Source: Chryseobacterium culicis (GTDB lineage Bacteria; Bacteroidota; Bacteroidia; Flavobacteriales; Weeksellaceae). Taken from it: a stretch of 64,000 nt of DNA. Location of the stretch: assembly GCF_002979755.1 (NCBI RefSeq), contig NZ_PCPP01000001.1:590665-654664 (forward strand). Direction: 5' to 3'. The notes under the pieces were generated by a model. It had not been told where the DNA came from. It did not search any database and saw nothing but the letters and a program-made list of their open reading frames with translations. Below are positions 26,893-35,119 of this stretch, piece after piece (position 1 is the first letter of the stretch; the number at the start of each line of letters is the position of its first letter). Position numbers and translations under genes: made by a program.

Positions 26893-27636
26893 ATGGAATT
26901 TTCTCCTTTTAATCCAGTAATTAAGCTTTGTTTGCAAGGAATGAGCTTTGAAGAGAAAGAAATGCCTGAAGAAGCGGCTCAACTATTTTTAAAAGCTTGG
27001 GAAGAAGCTTCGGATGACCATGAAAAGTTTCTGGCATCTCATTATGTATCACGTCATCAGAAAACGGTGGAAGATAAGTTAAAGTGGCTTGAAACCTCTT
27101 TAGAGTTTGCTTTAAAAATTAATGATGATACTGTTAAAAGTGCCTTGCCTTCTCTTTATCTGAATATTTCCCAATGCTATCAGAACTTAGGCGATCATGA
27201 AAATTCAAAAAAGAATGCTGAGTTGTCGGAACTGTTTAGAAACCATCCGTCAGACAAAGGCCCTTTTTACCACGGAACAAAAGCTGAGTTGCAGATTGGA
27301 GATCTATTGACCGCTGGTGGAAACTCAAATTATAAGTCAGAATTTAAAATGAATCATATTTACTTCACTGCTTTGACTCAAGGGGCAGGGCTTGCCGCTG
27401 CACTGGCAAAAGGGGATGGAGCAGAAAGGGTTTATATTGTAGAACCAACAGGGAATTTCGAAAATGATCCCAATGTAACAGATAAAAAATTTCCAGGAAA
27501 TCCCACCCGCTCTTATCGTTCCGAAATGCCTTTGAAAATAATAGGAGAGATCACAGAATGGAACAGACCGAAGCCTGAAGATCTTCAGAAGTTTCGGGAA
27601 AAATTAGAAAATAGTAAGGGAGACATTATCAATTAG
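26893..27636 (+). CDS. arr: Rifampin ADP-ribosyltransferase (Arr) with N-terminal helical extension
   Basis: A 247-residue protein. Residues about 120-245 form an Arr domain, which ADP-ribosylates and inactivates rifampin using NAD. Residues matching the known Arr catalytic set are H127 (PFYHGTK), Y157 (NHIYFTA) and D192 (FENDPNV), with the downstream KKFPGNPTRSYRSE motif intact. The first 115 residues are a TPR-like helical extension, absent from the roughly 140-residue mycobacterial Arr. No mobile-element genes flank it, so it looks like a resident chromosomal gene. Resistance itself is an inference. Confidence 0.92.
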   Translation: MEFSPFNPVIKLCLQGMSFEEKEMPEEAAQLFLKAWEEASDDHEKFLASHYVSRHQKTVEDKLKWLETSLEFALKINDDTVKSALPSLYLNISQCYQNLGDHENSKKNAELSELFRNHPSDKGPFYHGTKAELQIGDLLTAGGNSNYKSEFKMNHIYFTALTQGAGLAAALAKGDGAERVYIVEPTGNFENDPNVTDKKFPGNPTRSYRSEMPLKIIGEITEWNRPKPEDLQKFREKLENSKGDIIN

Positions 27637-27786
27637 TCTTTGTTTATTCTGTTAATTGGGAAAATGTTTCATTATGACTGTACTCATAAAACTCAGAATG
27701 AATATTTCATACATTTGGGAAAAGTTTTTCATTCATCCTATAGTTTTAGCCTCCGAATAGGGGGCGTTTCTGTTGGGTCATTTGAA

Positions 27787-28251
27787 CTAAATGAGGTGAC
27801 GGCGGATCGTTTGATATTGCCTAGAGAAAAGTTCTGGTGTGACCTTCATTTCCAGCAGCGATAAGATTCTATTGAAATTTCCTTTTAAATAAAAACCTCT
27901 ATTGAGTTCCAGGGATTTTTTGCCATAATATACAGTACAGACTGGAGTTTGATATTTTCCAACCATTTTCATATCTATTTTTGTAATGTCAGTCCAGAGA
28001 AACTGATGCTGTGTCAAACCTCCTGTAAAGCGGATATCCGTATTTGAAATGATTAATTTTAGCCGGGTATACATCAGCATGCTCACAGCAATCAGCAAAA
28101 GTAATGGCACCAAAAAAATAATCTCTTGTGGAAAATCTTTCTGCATGAGAAGGCCCAATCCGGTCAAAACTAGGAGAGGTCCGAAAAAATAACAGATTAT
28201 TTTTAACCATTGTGGTGAGGAAAAAGTTTCTTCAGTCAGTATCTGTTTCAT
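27787..28251 (-). CDS. Membrane-anchored PH-like domain protein (hypothetical)
   Basis: A 154-residue protein with two adjacent hydrophobic segments (about 20-37 and 44-62), then a strand-rich cytoplasmic part (TRLKLIISNTDIRFTGG, FLWTDITKIDMKMVG) in the style of bacterial PH / YdbT-like domains. No catalytic residues are visible. It stands alone, convergent to arr. A plus-strand ORF overlapping its 3' end was judged a shadow. Function is unknown. Confidence 0.75.
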   Translation of the reverse strand: MKQILTEETFSSPQWLKIICYFFGPLLVLTGLGLLMQKDFPQEIIFLVPLLLLIAVSMLMYTRLKLIISNTDIRFTGGLTQHQFLWTDITKIDMKMVGKYQTPVCTVYYGKKSLELNRGFYLKGNFNRILSLLEMKVTPELFSRQYQTIRRHLI

Positions 28252-28403
28252 AGTATAATAGTACGATTTTTAAGTGATGTATTTCATTTTCATTCAAAAA
28301 AAAACAGGATTGGTTGTTTACAGCTTAACATAAGAATTATTAAAGTCTTTGATTGAATATGGAAGTTAATATTCTTAAGCTAAATGGAAATCTTTAATTC
28401 TTA

Positions 28404-28440
28404 AATAAAAAACAGCCACAATTCAATTGTGGCTGCCTTT
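28404..28440. terminator. Bidirectional terminator-type hairpin
   Basis: AGCCACAATT (28414-28423) pairs with AATTGTGGCT (28425-28434), flanked by an A run on the left and a T run on the right. On the minus strand it ends the secreted-protein gene that stops at 28461. Confidence 0.8.
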
Positions 28441-28460
28441 TTGAAATCAAATATCGAATA

Positions 28461-29144
28461 CTATAAAGATCTGGAGCGCGCAATATTAATAAGGTACACA
28501 AGGTGTGCGTACATGCTTCGCTTTACAGACTCTATTTTTATATCTCCGGTCGTTTGGTTAATGGTGGTCACCAAATCGGTATTACATTGACCGGCAAAGT
28601 TTCCGTTTCCTAAATAGTTGACTGTATTGGCTCCCGGATAAGAAATTCTGGGATAATCAGGAGCAGTCTGGTTGGCCACAGGAGCTGCCCCTGCAAACCC
28701 TTTATTGTCAATATATCTTGCTGTCCATGTACCTAAAAACTGCCCGTTGCTGGTATTAATTCCTTGTCCTACCACAATTTGAGTATCTACAGGATTACTG
28801 AACCCGGCGCAAGAGGTGTAATGATTTATTGAAACAGTGCAGGAAGAAGCATTGTCAACAGGTTGGAAACATTTTCCTTCATAAATGGTTAGTCTTTGCT
28901 CAGCAGATGACATTGAAGTGTTTAATAATGCTTTCGGTGCAAAAATTTCCTCAGGTGAAAGAAGGAATAAAACGCCTTCTGCATCTGCTGCAACAATTTT
29001 TTTTTCAGCATTTGAAAGTCCTCTTACTCTTAGCAGTCCATTAACATCCAATGCTTGAGTAGGAGAGGTTGTATTAATCCCAACCTGTGCTGTTAAACTC
29101 CCACAAATAGCAAGTGCTGCCAAAAAGAATGATTTTGTTTTCAT
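28461..29144 (-). CDS. Secreted flavobacterial surface-type protein (hypothetical)
   Basis: A 227-residue protein with a signal peptide (KSFFLAALAICGSLTAQ). The next segment, VGINTTSPTQALDVNGLLRVRG, is the phrase at the mature N-terminus of many flavobacterial secreted or adhesin-like proteins, similar to the collar of phage tail-fibre-like proteins. The remainder contains several cysteines that may pair in the exterior. No sorting domain or enzyme motif is seen. The 384-base gap upstream (29145-29528) is AT-rich and holds the promoter of the next plus-strand gene. Confidence 0.8.
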   Translation of the reverse strand: MKTKSFFLAALAICGSLTAQVGINTTSPTQALDVNGLLRVRGLSNAEKKIVAADAEGVLFLLSPEEIFAPKALLNTSMSSAEQRLTIYEGKCFQPVDNASSCTVSINHYTSCAGFSNPVDTQIVVGQGINTSNGQFLGTWTARYIDNKGFAGAAPVANQTAPDYPRISYPGANTVNYLGNGNFAGQCNTDLVTTINQTTGDIKIESVKRSMYAHLVYLINIARSRSL

Positions 29145-29413
29145 GTTATTTTTTGAAAAAGGTTAAATTTTTCACTAATGTAAGAAATATCTTTAAAATA
29201 GGGAGAAAAAACCTCTGAAATCTGATATAAAGTAATTGTAAACGAATATTGAATTTAATAATATCAAGTTTTATGTATATTTTTAAAATAACTCAAAATT
29301 TACACAGCTTGTATTTGTTTGAAAAATATTTGTATTTTAGCGGAAATATGTTGTTTTTTAATAAACATATTGGGTGCTAATTAAAATTCAGATAATTTGA
29401 ATGAAAAAATTAG

Positions 29414-29421
29414 TAGATTTG
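29414..29421 (+). promoter_or_regulatory. -7 promoter element for the small lipoprotein gene
   Basis: TAGATTTG fits TAnnTTTG. A TTTG lies at 29396-29399, but the spacing (14) is shorter than usual. The leader to the start codon would be about 100 bases. Confidence 0.45.
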
Positions 29422-29528
29422 CACGGAACAAAAAATAATACATATTAAAAAATATTCTCTGTGACTGGATTTTTAAGAGGAAAGTATATGAGAATAACAG
29501 GATTTTAGGTTATAAAACTACTGAAACT

Positions 29529-29897
29529 ATGAAGAAACTTTTTTTACTTTTATTAACGGCGTTTTTATTTATCGGTTGCAGCTCTGATGATGATACTATT
29601 TATGATTATGTAGGAACATGGTCTGGTTCTTATGAAGGAAGCGATAAGGGAGTTTGGAACTTTGTGGTAGACGAGAGTGGTAAAGTAGTAGGAACAATGC
29701 ATTCCGATGTGAATAATGAAAATTACAGCATTACCGGAAATTTAAGTGAGACAGGAGATCTGAACGCCAGAGTAGGACTTCCATCACAAGGAGATTTCAA
29801 AGGAACGTTAACGACAGAGAAAAAAGGAAACGGAAACTGGTCCAACTCACTTCCAACCCCTGCGATATCAGGAAGCTGGAAAGGAGAAAAGAAATAA
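29529..29897 (+). CDS. Small lipoprotein (hypothetical)
   Basis: A 122-residue protein with a type II signal peptide (KKLFLLLLTAFLFIGCSSDDD; lipobox cysteine near residue 17) followed by acidic residues common in Bacteroidota surface lipoproteins. The mature part is a strand-rich, Gly/Ser/Thr-rich domain beginning GTWSGSYEGSDKG, like small beta-barrel lipoproteins. No known enzyme motif is visible. A hairpin terminator follows directly. Confidence 0.8.
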   Translation: MKKLFLLLLTAFLFIGCSSDDDTIYDYVGTWSGSYEGSDKGVWNFVVDESGKVVGTMHSDVNNENYSITGNLSETGDLNARVGLPSQGDFKGTLTTEKKGNGNWSNSLPTPAISGSWKGEKK

Positions 29898-29903
29898 AAC
29901 AAG

Positions 29904-29934
29904 AAAGTCTGCAGATCTACTGCAGACTTTTTTA
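29904..29934. terminator. Bidirectional terminator between convergent genes
   Basis: AAAGTCTGCAG (29904-29914) pairs with CTGCAGACTTT (29920-29930), and T-rich sequence follows. It separates the lipoprotein gene from the convergent gene stopping at 29936. Confidence 0.8.
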
Positions 29935-29935
29935 T

Positions 29936-30574
29936 TTAAACAAATCCCATATGGGTAATTTCATCTTTCTCATTCTTCAATGCTACAAAATAAAGTAGAA
30001 AATCATCTTCGGAAAAATATTTTTTAAAAGACTTTTCCTGTTGCTGGTTCCAGCTTATTATTTCTTCATGAGTTTCTATGCTGTAACTTTCAGAATCTAA
30101 TTTTAAGGTAAAGATGACTCCTTCATCTGGGGTACAACCCTTATTCTTATATAAAATCTGGTTTTGACTTCTGATACAATCTGAAACAGTTTTGATAGTA
30201 CCCAGCTGAAATGCTCTCAACAGCTTCCTTCCTTCTTCAGTCTTTAAACCGTTTTCAACCGTTCTTTTTCCTCTTTCGGAAATAATATCCAAATCCTTGA
30301 TGGCTGTCATCACCTTTGCAAACTTCTGATAGAGCAGGGGATCACCTGCTTTTTTGATATACCCTTCCAGACTCTTCCGGATGATCTTCCCGATTTTTGA
30401 ACAGTGCCCGAATTCCGAACTGTTCTGTCTTACTTTTTCATACGACGGACTTTTTTTAAAAGCTGTTTTATTGAACCCGCTTTTCTTCCGAACCACATTC
30501 TTGCCGTTCAGATTGTAAAATACCAGGTCGCCTACCGCTCCTGTAATCTTAATTACACTTTCATATGTCGCCAT
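29936..30574 (-). CDS. Hypothetical basic protein
   Basis: A 212-residue, lysine-rich protein. Its N-terminus (ITGAVGDLVFYNLNGKNVVRKKSG) resembles the opening of the DUF6266-type proteins of Bacteroidota, but this is a weak similarity from memory. The start at 30574 is chosen because the promoter at 30592-30621 lies between it and the upstream ATG at 30631. No signal peptide or membrane segment remains once the shorter start is used. Function is not recognised. Confidence 0.7.
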   Translation of the reverse strand: MATYESVIKITGAVGDLVFYNLNGKNVVRKKSGFNKTAFKKSPSYEKVRQNSSEFGHCSKIGKIIRKSLEGYIKKAGDPLLYQKFAKVMTAIKDLDIISERGKRTVENGLKTEEGRKLLRAFQLGTIKTVSDCIRSQNQILYKNKGCTPDEGVIFTLKLDSESYSIETHEEIISWNQQQEKSFKKYFSEDDFLLYFVALKNEKDEITHMGFV

Positions 30575-30591
30575 ATCTTCAAAATAGAAAT

Positions 30592-30621
30592 CAAATATAC
30601 CAATAAATAATGGAAAACAAA
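30592..30621 (-). promoter_or_regulatory. Promoter that decides the start of the gene ending at 29936
   Basis: On the minus strand, TTTG (30618-30621), 18 bases, then TATATTTG (30592-30599). The expected transcription start is around 30585, downstream of the ATG at 30631, so translation must begin at 30574. Confidence 0.7.
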
Positions 30622-30683
30622 ATTTTAACATATATTTACCATATAGTTGTAGTATAGTTATATTATAATTAAAATATAAAATG

Positions 30684-30691
30684 TATATTTG
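30684..30691 (+). promoter_or_regulatory. -7 promoter element for the NlpC/P60 gene
   Basis: TATATTTG, 30 bases before the start codon, divergent to the promoter at 30592. No -33 element is obvious. Confidence 0.5.
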
Positions 30692-30721
30692 TCATGAATT
30701 AGTTAATTAAGTATAAATCAG

Positions 30722-31300
30722 ATGAATATGGGATTGGGATTATTTGAACAAAGAATAAGGATAAAGCAGCTGTCTGTTTTACTGATGGCATCTGCTTTTG
30801 TAGTTTCCTGCGGATCTTCGAAAAGTGCTTCTGCCAGTAAGAAATCAAATACAAAGAACGTAGCGAAAGCTGAAAATCTCAGAAAGCTGGATTCAAAATT
30901 TAATGGGGATGTCTCCAGATCAATCAATGATATTCTGAAAGATGCAGAAAAATACATCGGAACACCCTATAAATTCGGAGGAAATACTTCTTCAGGTTTT
31001 GACTGTTCCGGATTTACCGTAAAAGTATTCGAAGAAAATGACTTCAGTCTTCCCAGACGATCTTCTGATCAGGCTGATGCAGGAAAGAATATCGATATTA
31101 AAGATGTGAAGCCCGGAGATCTTTTATTTTTTGCAACAGCAGGGGGAAGCAGAGTATCCCATGTAGGAATAGTTCATGATATTGGTCCTGACGGAGAAGT
31201 GAAATTTATTCATGCTTCTACTTCAAAAGGTGTAATCATTTCTTCCCTGAACGAAAAATACTGGAATAAGGCCTACCTTCATGCCCAAAGGGTTCTGTAA
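30722..31300 (+). CDS. NlpC/P60-family peptidoglycan endopeptidase lipoprotein
   Basis: A 192-residue cell-wall hydrolase, expected to cleave D-gamma-Glu to diaminopimelate bonds in peptidoglycan. The signal peptide ends at a lipobox-like VVSCGSS (cysteine about residue 30). The catalytic set is C95 (FDCSGF), H147 (SHVGIV) and H164 (FIHAST). Length suits a single NlpC/P60 domain with a short linker. It is likely anchored in the envelope. The LytTR gene starts 17 bases downstream, so the two may share a transcript. Confidence 0.92.
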   Translation: MNMGLGLFEQRIRIKQLSVLLMASAFVVSCGSSKSASASKKSNTKNVAKAENLRKLDSKFNGDVSRSINDILKDAEKYIGTPYKFGGNTSSGFDCSGFTVKVFEENDFSLPRRSSDQADAGKNIDIKDVKPGDLLFFATAGGSRVSHVGIVHDIGPDGEVKFIHASTSKGVIISSLNEKYWNKAYLHAQRVL

Positions 31301-31317
31301 AAATAGTTTCAAGAAAA

Positions 31318-31647
31318 ATGATAGAGAACCGCACATTTGCCTTCATTAAAACAGATAAGAAGCTGATTAAGATTTTCTTAAAAGATATCAGTATTATCAG
31401 AGGGCTCGGAAATTATGTGGAAGTTCACACCATCGACAACAAGAGATATATTTACTACAAAACACTTAAAGATCTGATTGAAAGCCTGCCGGACGAATTT
31501 ATGCGGGTTCATAATTCATATATTATCAATCTGATGAATATTGAATCTTTCGAAGACAATCACTTAATTTGTGGCGACTTAAAAATTACAGTAGCCAAAA
31601 GCTATAAAGAATGTCTGCAAACGGCTCTCGGTAAAATGATGCTTTAA
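31318..31647 (+). CDS. LytTR DNA-binding domain protein
   Basis: A 109-residue stand-alone LytTR domain, without the receiver domain usually fused to it. The typical pattern is visible in ISIIRGLGNYVEVHT, YYKTLKDLIESLP and FMRVHNSYIINLMNI. It probably binds DNA as a transcription factor; how it is activated is not visible. It follows the NlpC/P60 gene closely. Confidence 0.88.
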   Translation: MIENRTFAFIKTDKKLIKIFLKDISIIRGLGNYVEVHTIDNKRYIYYKTLKDLIESLPDEFMRVHNSYIINLMNIESFEDNHLICGDLKITVAKSYKECLQTALGKMML

Positions 31648-31757
31648 AAATTCATCTGCATCAGAAAACGATCCAACGACATCAGATTTTTGATCTCATG
31701 TATAAATAAATTTTCATTCCTCTTTCCATGTTTTAGTTTTACTGAAAAATTAAAACA

Positions 31758-32129
31758 ATGAACAAAGACACTGCATTAGATTACATTCAAAACAATAATA
31801 TTATCGGAATAAAAGCCGGAAATCAAAGACCTGAATTCCTGGAAATATGGATGGTTATTGTACAGAACAGAATATTTGCAAGATCCTGGGGACTCGCCAA
31901 AAGAAGTTGGTATAATACCTTTTTAGAAGATTCAGCAGGTGAAATCCTATGTGGCGAAACAACATATGCTATAAAAGCTCTCGTTCCGGAAGATATCAGT
32001 GACGTTACTGAAGAAATTAATCAGGCCTATCTGACAAAATATAATACCGGCCATAATATTAAGTATTCACAGGGCATTATTCAGGAAAAGCATATTGCCA
32101 GAACAATGGAGTTTATTATTTTGGATTAA
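31758..32129 (+). CDS. DUF2255 family protein
   Basis: A 123-residue protein whose layout (IGIKAGNQRPEFLEIWMV, FARSWGLAKRSWYNTF, and C-terminal YNTGHNIKYSQG) matches what I recall of the DUF2255 family. It is soluble, with no signal peptide. The biochemical function of this family is not known to me. It stands between the LytTR gene and an intergenic repeat. Confidence 0.7.
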   Translation: MNKDTALDYIQNNNIIGIKAGNQRPEFLEIWMVIVQNRIFARSWGLAKRSWYNTFLEDSAGEILCGETTYAIKALVPEDISDVTEEINQAYLTKYNTGHNIKYSQGIIQEKHIARTMEFIILD

Positions 32130-32164
32130 ATAAATTTAAAAATCAGCGAGAAAATGGTGAAACA

Positions 32165-32340
32165 TTCAATAGGAACGGGCTTTAGCCCGTTTATCGAAAA
32201 ATAAAAACTTCAACCGGCTTTAGCCAAAACTTATAAAATCTTCTTCTTTAACCACCCCATCAAAAATTCTTTGAATTTTTGCCACTCTTTTGGAGGAGGG
32301 GAATTTCTAGTTTTCCAATTGGAATTTCTGGAACCCCAAT
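32165..32340. repeat. Composite intergenic repeat: AACGGGCT palindrome copy 2 plus hairpins
   Basis: 32165-32236 repeats the unit seen at 6239-6309 (AACGGGCTTTAGCCCGTT, then TTTAGCCAAAACTTATAA). It continues into palindromic pieces, AAAAATTCTTTGAATTTTT near 32262 and a GGAGG-rich segment near 32290. I recall such modules as dispersed intergenic repeats in Chryseobacterium. No protein is encoded. Confidence 0.7.
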
Positions 32341-32371
32341 AAAGTCTCTGACATTGCAATAGTATTGCATC

Positions 32372-33019
32372 ATGAAACTCAGGAAATTTGCCCAAAACTA
32401 TTATCATATGGCTGATTTCATCAGATTCTTTATTCCTTTATATTTTATCGTATTCTTTACCATTTCCTTTGTCGGAATCAGTTATAAAGTAGCAAAACAG
32501 ATCGGTAAAAACCCAAATGTTCTTCCCAAAGACGATTCTGTCTACGGACTTGTAGGATTCTATTTTAAGATGACTTTGTGTGTCCTTTTTATTTATACAA
32601 TGCTTTTACTCTTTTTACCAGAAAAGATTTTTAATGCTTTTAAAATTACCATGCTGGAATATGTTCCATTGCAATATACGGGAGTGGTGATCATGATTTT
32701 CGCACTGATTTGGGTTATAATAGCGCAGCTGCAAATGAAAAATTCATGGCGGATCGGGGTTGATAGCACAACAAAAACAGAACTTATTACTCATGGATTA
32801 TTCAGGTTCTCAAGAAATCCCATATTCCTGGGGATGACCATCAGTCTTGTCGGATTTTTTCTTGTTTTTCCAACGGTAATTGCTTTTTCTTTTCTTTTGA
32901 TTGGAAGTATTTTGATGCAGATTCAAATCCGGATTGAAGAAGAGTATCTGTTAAAACAGCATGAACAAATATATGTTACATATAAAAAGAGGGTTGCAAG
33001 GATGTTTAGCCTTTATTAA
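32372..33019 (+). CDS. Isoprenylcysteine carboxyl methyltransferase-like membrane protein
   Basis: A 215-residue membrane protein with about five hydrophobic segments. Its C-terminal signature HGLFRFSRNPIFLGM and the acidic IRIEEEYLLKQHEQIYVTYKKRVARM are typical of the ICMT / phospholipid methyltransferase superfamily, which uses SAM. The bacterial substrate is unknown, because prenylated proteins are not expected here. It is preceded by the repeat region and followed by dapD after 83 bases. An internal ATG at residue 13 is an alternative start. Confidence 0.82.
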   Translation: MKLRKFAQNYYHMADFIRFFIPLYFIVFFTISFVGISYKVAKQIGKNPNVLPKDDSVYGLVGFYFKMTLCVLFIYTMLLLFLPEKIFNAFKITMLEYVPLQYTGVVIMIFALIWVIIAQLQMKNSWRIGVDSTTKTELITHGLFRFSRNPIFLGMTISLVGFFLVFPTVIAFSFLLIGSILMQIQIRIEEEYLLKQHEQIYVTYKKRVARMFSLY

Positions 33020-33057
33020 AAGCATCATCTTAAAAACTGTTTTGCTGAACTTTTTTG

Positions 33058-33065
33058 TATCTTTG
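33058..33065 (+). promoter_or_regulatory. -7 promoter element of dapD
   Basis: TATCTTTG fits TAnnTTTG, 37 bases before the dapD ATG. A TTTG at 33041 is too close to be a standard -33. Confidence 0.5.
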
Positions 33066-33102
33066 GCTGGTATAATTTTTCAAACTAATTTAAATAAGAA
33101 AC

Positions 33103-33915
33103 ATGTCGTTACAACAAACTATTGAAAATATTTGGGATAATAGAGAACTATTACAAAATGAAGACAGCCAGAAGGCAATCAGAGAGGTTATTTCTTTAGT
33201 TGATAAAGGTGAACTTCGTACTGCTGAACCTACTGAAAACGGATGGCAGGTAAATGAATGGGTGAAAAAAGCTGTCGTAATGTATTTCCCGATCCAAAAA
33301 ATGGAAACTATTGAAGTAGGCCCGTTTGAATTTCATGATAAAATGCCTTTGAAGAGAGGTTATGCTGAAAAAGGGGTGAGAGTTGTACCGCATGCAGTAG
33401 CAAGAGAAGGTGCTTACATTGCTCCTGGAGTAATTATGATGCCGTCTTACGTAAATATTGGTGCTTATGTAGATTCCGGAACAATGGTAGATACTTGGGC
33501 TACAGTAGGAAGTTGTGCACAGATCGGTAAAAATGTTCACCTGAGTGGTGGTGTAGGTATCGGTGGAGTATTGGAGCCATTACAGGCAGCTCCGGTAATC
33601 ATTGAAGATGATTGCTTTATCGGTTCAAGATGTATCGTTGTAGAAGGAGTTCACGTAGAAAAAGAAGCCGTATTGGGTGCAAACGTAGTATTGACAGCTT
33701 CTACAAAAATTATCGATGTTACAGGAGATACTCCTATAGAAATTAAAGGAAGAGTTCCTGCCCGTTCAGTAGTCATTCCTGGAAGCTATACAAAACAGTA
33801 TCCGGCTGGAGAATATCAGGTTCCGTGTGCACTGATCATTGGTCAGAGAAAGGAATCTACAGATAAGAAAACATCTCTGAATGATGCATTGAGAGACAAT
33901 AATGTAGCAGTTTAA
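33103..33915 (+). CDS. dapD: Tetrahydrodipicolinate N-succinyltransferase
   Basis: A 270-residue acyltransferase of the succinylase branch of lysine and diaminopimelate synthesis. The N-terminal helical domain (LQQTIENIWDNRE) is followed by left-handed beta-helix hexapeptide repeats, with YVNIGAYVDSGTMVDTWATV, SGGVGIGGVLEPLQAAP and the C-terminal YPAGEYQVPCALIIG. Length is standard. It is a housekeeping gene and has its own promoter; the downstream glycan genes begin 30 bases later and may be partly co-transcribed. Confidence 0.96.
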   Translation: MSLQQTIENIWDNRELLQNEDSQKAIREVISLVDKGELRTAEPTENGWQVNEWVKKAVVMYFPIQKMETIEVGPFEFHDKMPLKRGYAEKGVRVVPHAVAREGAYIAPGVIMMPSYVNIGAYVDSGTMVDTWATVGSCAQIGKNVHLSGGVGIGGVLEPLQAAPVIIEDDCFIGSRCIVVEGVHVEKEAVLGANVVLTASTKIIDVTGDTPIEIKGRVPARSVVIPGSYTKQYPAGEYQVPCALIIGQRKESTDKKTSLNDALRDNNVAV

Positions 33916-33944
33916 GATTAATATTTTAATCTAATACCACAATC

Positions 33945-35114
33945 TTGAAAGAAAAATTTCTTAAAATATTATTAAACCCTAAATATATATTTGGGGTTTA
34001 TCTTATTATATCCGTTGTTACAGCTATTTCCAAATATCTGAGAGGAGATTATGCGATCAATAATTATCTGATTTTTAAAAACGTATTCTTTAATACCATT
34101 CATCAGAAAAATCTGTTTATCCATTATCCGAATCTCTATTTTGACCTGAATCATTATGGCGTATTTTTCAGTGCATTGATTGCTCCTTTTGCCATGATGC
34201 CGGATTGGCTGGGAATTTCACTTTGGAATATTGCCAACACCTTTATCTTTATCTACGGAATTTATAAACTGCCGTTTTCAGACAGCAAAAAAGCAATTTT
34301 CGGATTGCTTTGTCTTCAGGAATACATTACAGCAGCTTTAAGTTTGCAGTTCAATGTAGCACTGACAGGACTTTTGCTGTTATCTGCAGTATACATTTAC
34401 GAAAGAAAAGAAGTAAAATCGGTAACTGCCATTTTAATAGGAATATTCGTCAAAATCTACGGAATAGTAGGATTAACGCAGTTTTTCTTTATTAAAAACA
34501 AGACTAAATTTATTCTTTCAGGAGTAGGCATTGCCATCCTATTTTTCGTACTTCCAATGGCCTATTCAAGTCCGCAGTTTGTGATTCAGTGTTACTCAGA
34601 TTGGTTTCAGTCTATCGTAGAAAAAAATAATGAAAACCAGGTGCTGGGAAATATGCAAGATATCTCATTAATGGGCTTTGTAAGAAGAGTTTTGGGGGAT
34701 GCATCCATTTCCAATCTTGTATTTTTGGCAGGCGGATTACCGCTTTTTGTGTTGCCATATATCAGAATTAAGCAATACAAACACTATGCTTTCCAACTGA
34801 TGATTCTGGCTTCAACATTACTGTTTCTGGTACTGTTCAGCTCCAGTTCAGAATCTCCAACATACATTATTGCTGTGGTAGGAGTGCTGATATGGTTTTT
34901 CCTTCAGAAAGAAAGAACACCGCTTATTATTGGATTGCTGGTTTTTGTCATTATTTTCACTTGTTTTTCAACTTCGGATCTATTCCCGAAATTTGTAAAA
35001 GAAAATTATATCATCAAATATTCATTAAAAGCAGTACCTTGTATTGTGGTCTGGTTGAGAGTAACTTATGAACTTCTGACTAAAGATTTTGAGAAAAATT
35101 ATAGCTTGAATTAA
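33945..35114 (+). CDS. GT87-like polytopic membrane glycosyltransferase (probable)
   Basis: A 389-residue membrane protein with roughly ten hydrophobic helices. The region around MPDWLGISLWNIANTFIF and the preceding NNYLIFKNVFF and HYPNLYFDLNHYG resembles GT87 (DUF2029) mannosyltransferase-like proteins that use polyprenyl-phosphate sugars. The only sensible start is TTG at 33945; no ATG occurs near the N-terminus. A downstream GT2 gene, a deacetylase and a GT4 gene follow closely. The substrate is not predictable. Confidence 0.75.
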   Translation: MKEKFLKILLNPKYIFGVYLIISVVTAISKYLRGDYAINNYLIFKNVFFNTIHQKNLFIHYPNLYFDLNHYGVFFSALIAPFAMMPDWLGISLWNIANTFIFIYGIYKLPFSDSKKAIFGLLCLQEYITAALSLQFNVALTGLLLLSAVYIYERKEVKSVTAILIGIFVKIYGIVGLTQFFFIKNKTKFILSGVGIAILFFVLPMAYSSPQFVIQCYSDWFQSIVEKNNENQVLGNMQDISLMGFVRRVLGDASISNLVFLAGGLPLFVLPYIRIKQYKHYAFQLMILASTLLFLVLFSSSSESPTYIIAVVGVLIWFFLQKERTPLIIGLLVFVIIFTCFSTSDLFPKFVKENYIIKYSLKAVPCIVVWLRVTYELLTKDFEKNYSLN

Positions 35115-35119
35115 TAAAT

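Noticed and set aside
27640..27864. A 74-codon plus-strand ORF just after arr
   Set aside because: Overlaps the convergent PH-like gene by 78 bases, has no family pattern, and its first codons are hydrophobic only by AT content.
30575..30631. Longer N-terminus for the gene ending at 29936
   Set aside because: The promoter pair at 30592-30621 lies inside this extension, so the upstream ATG would not be transcribed.
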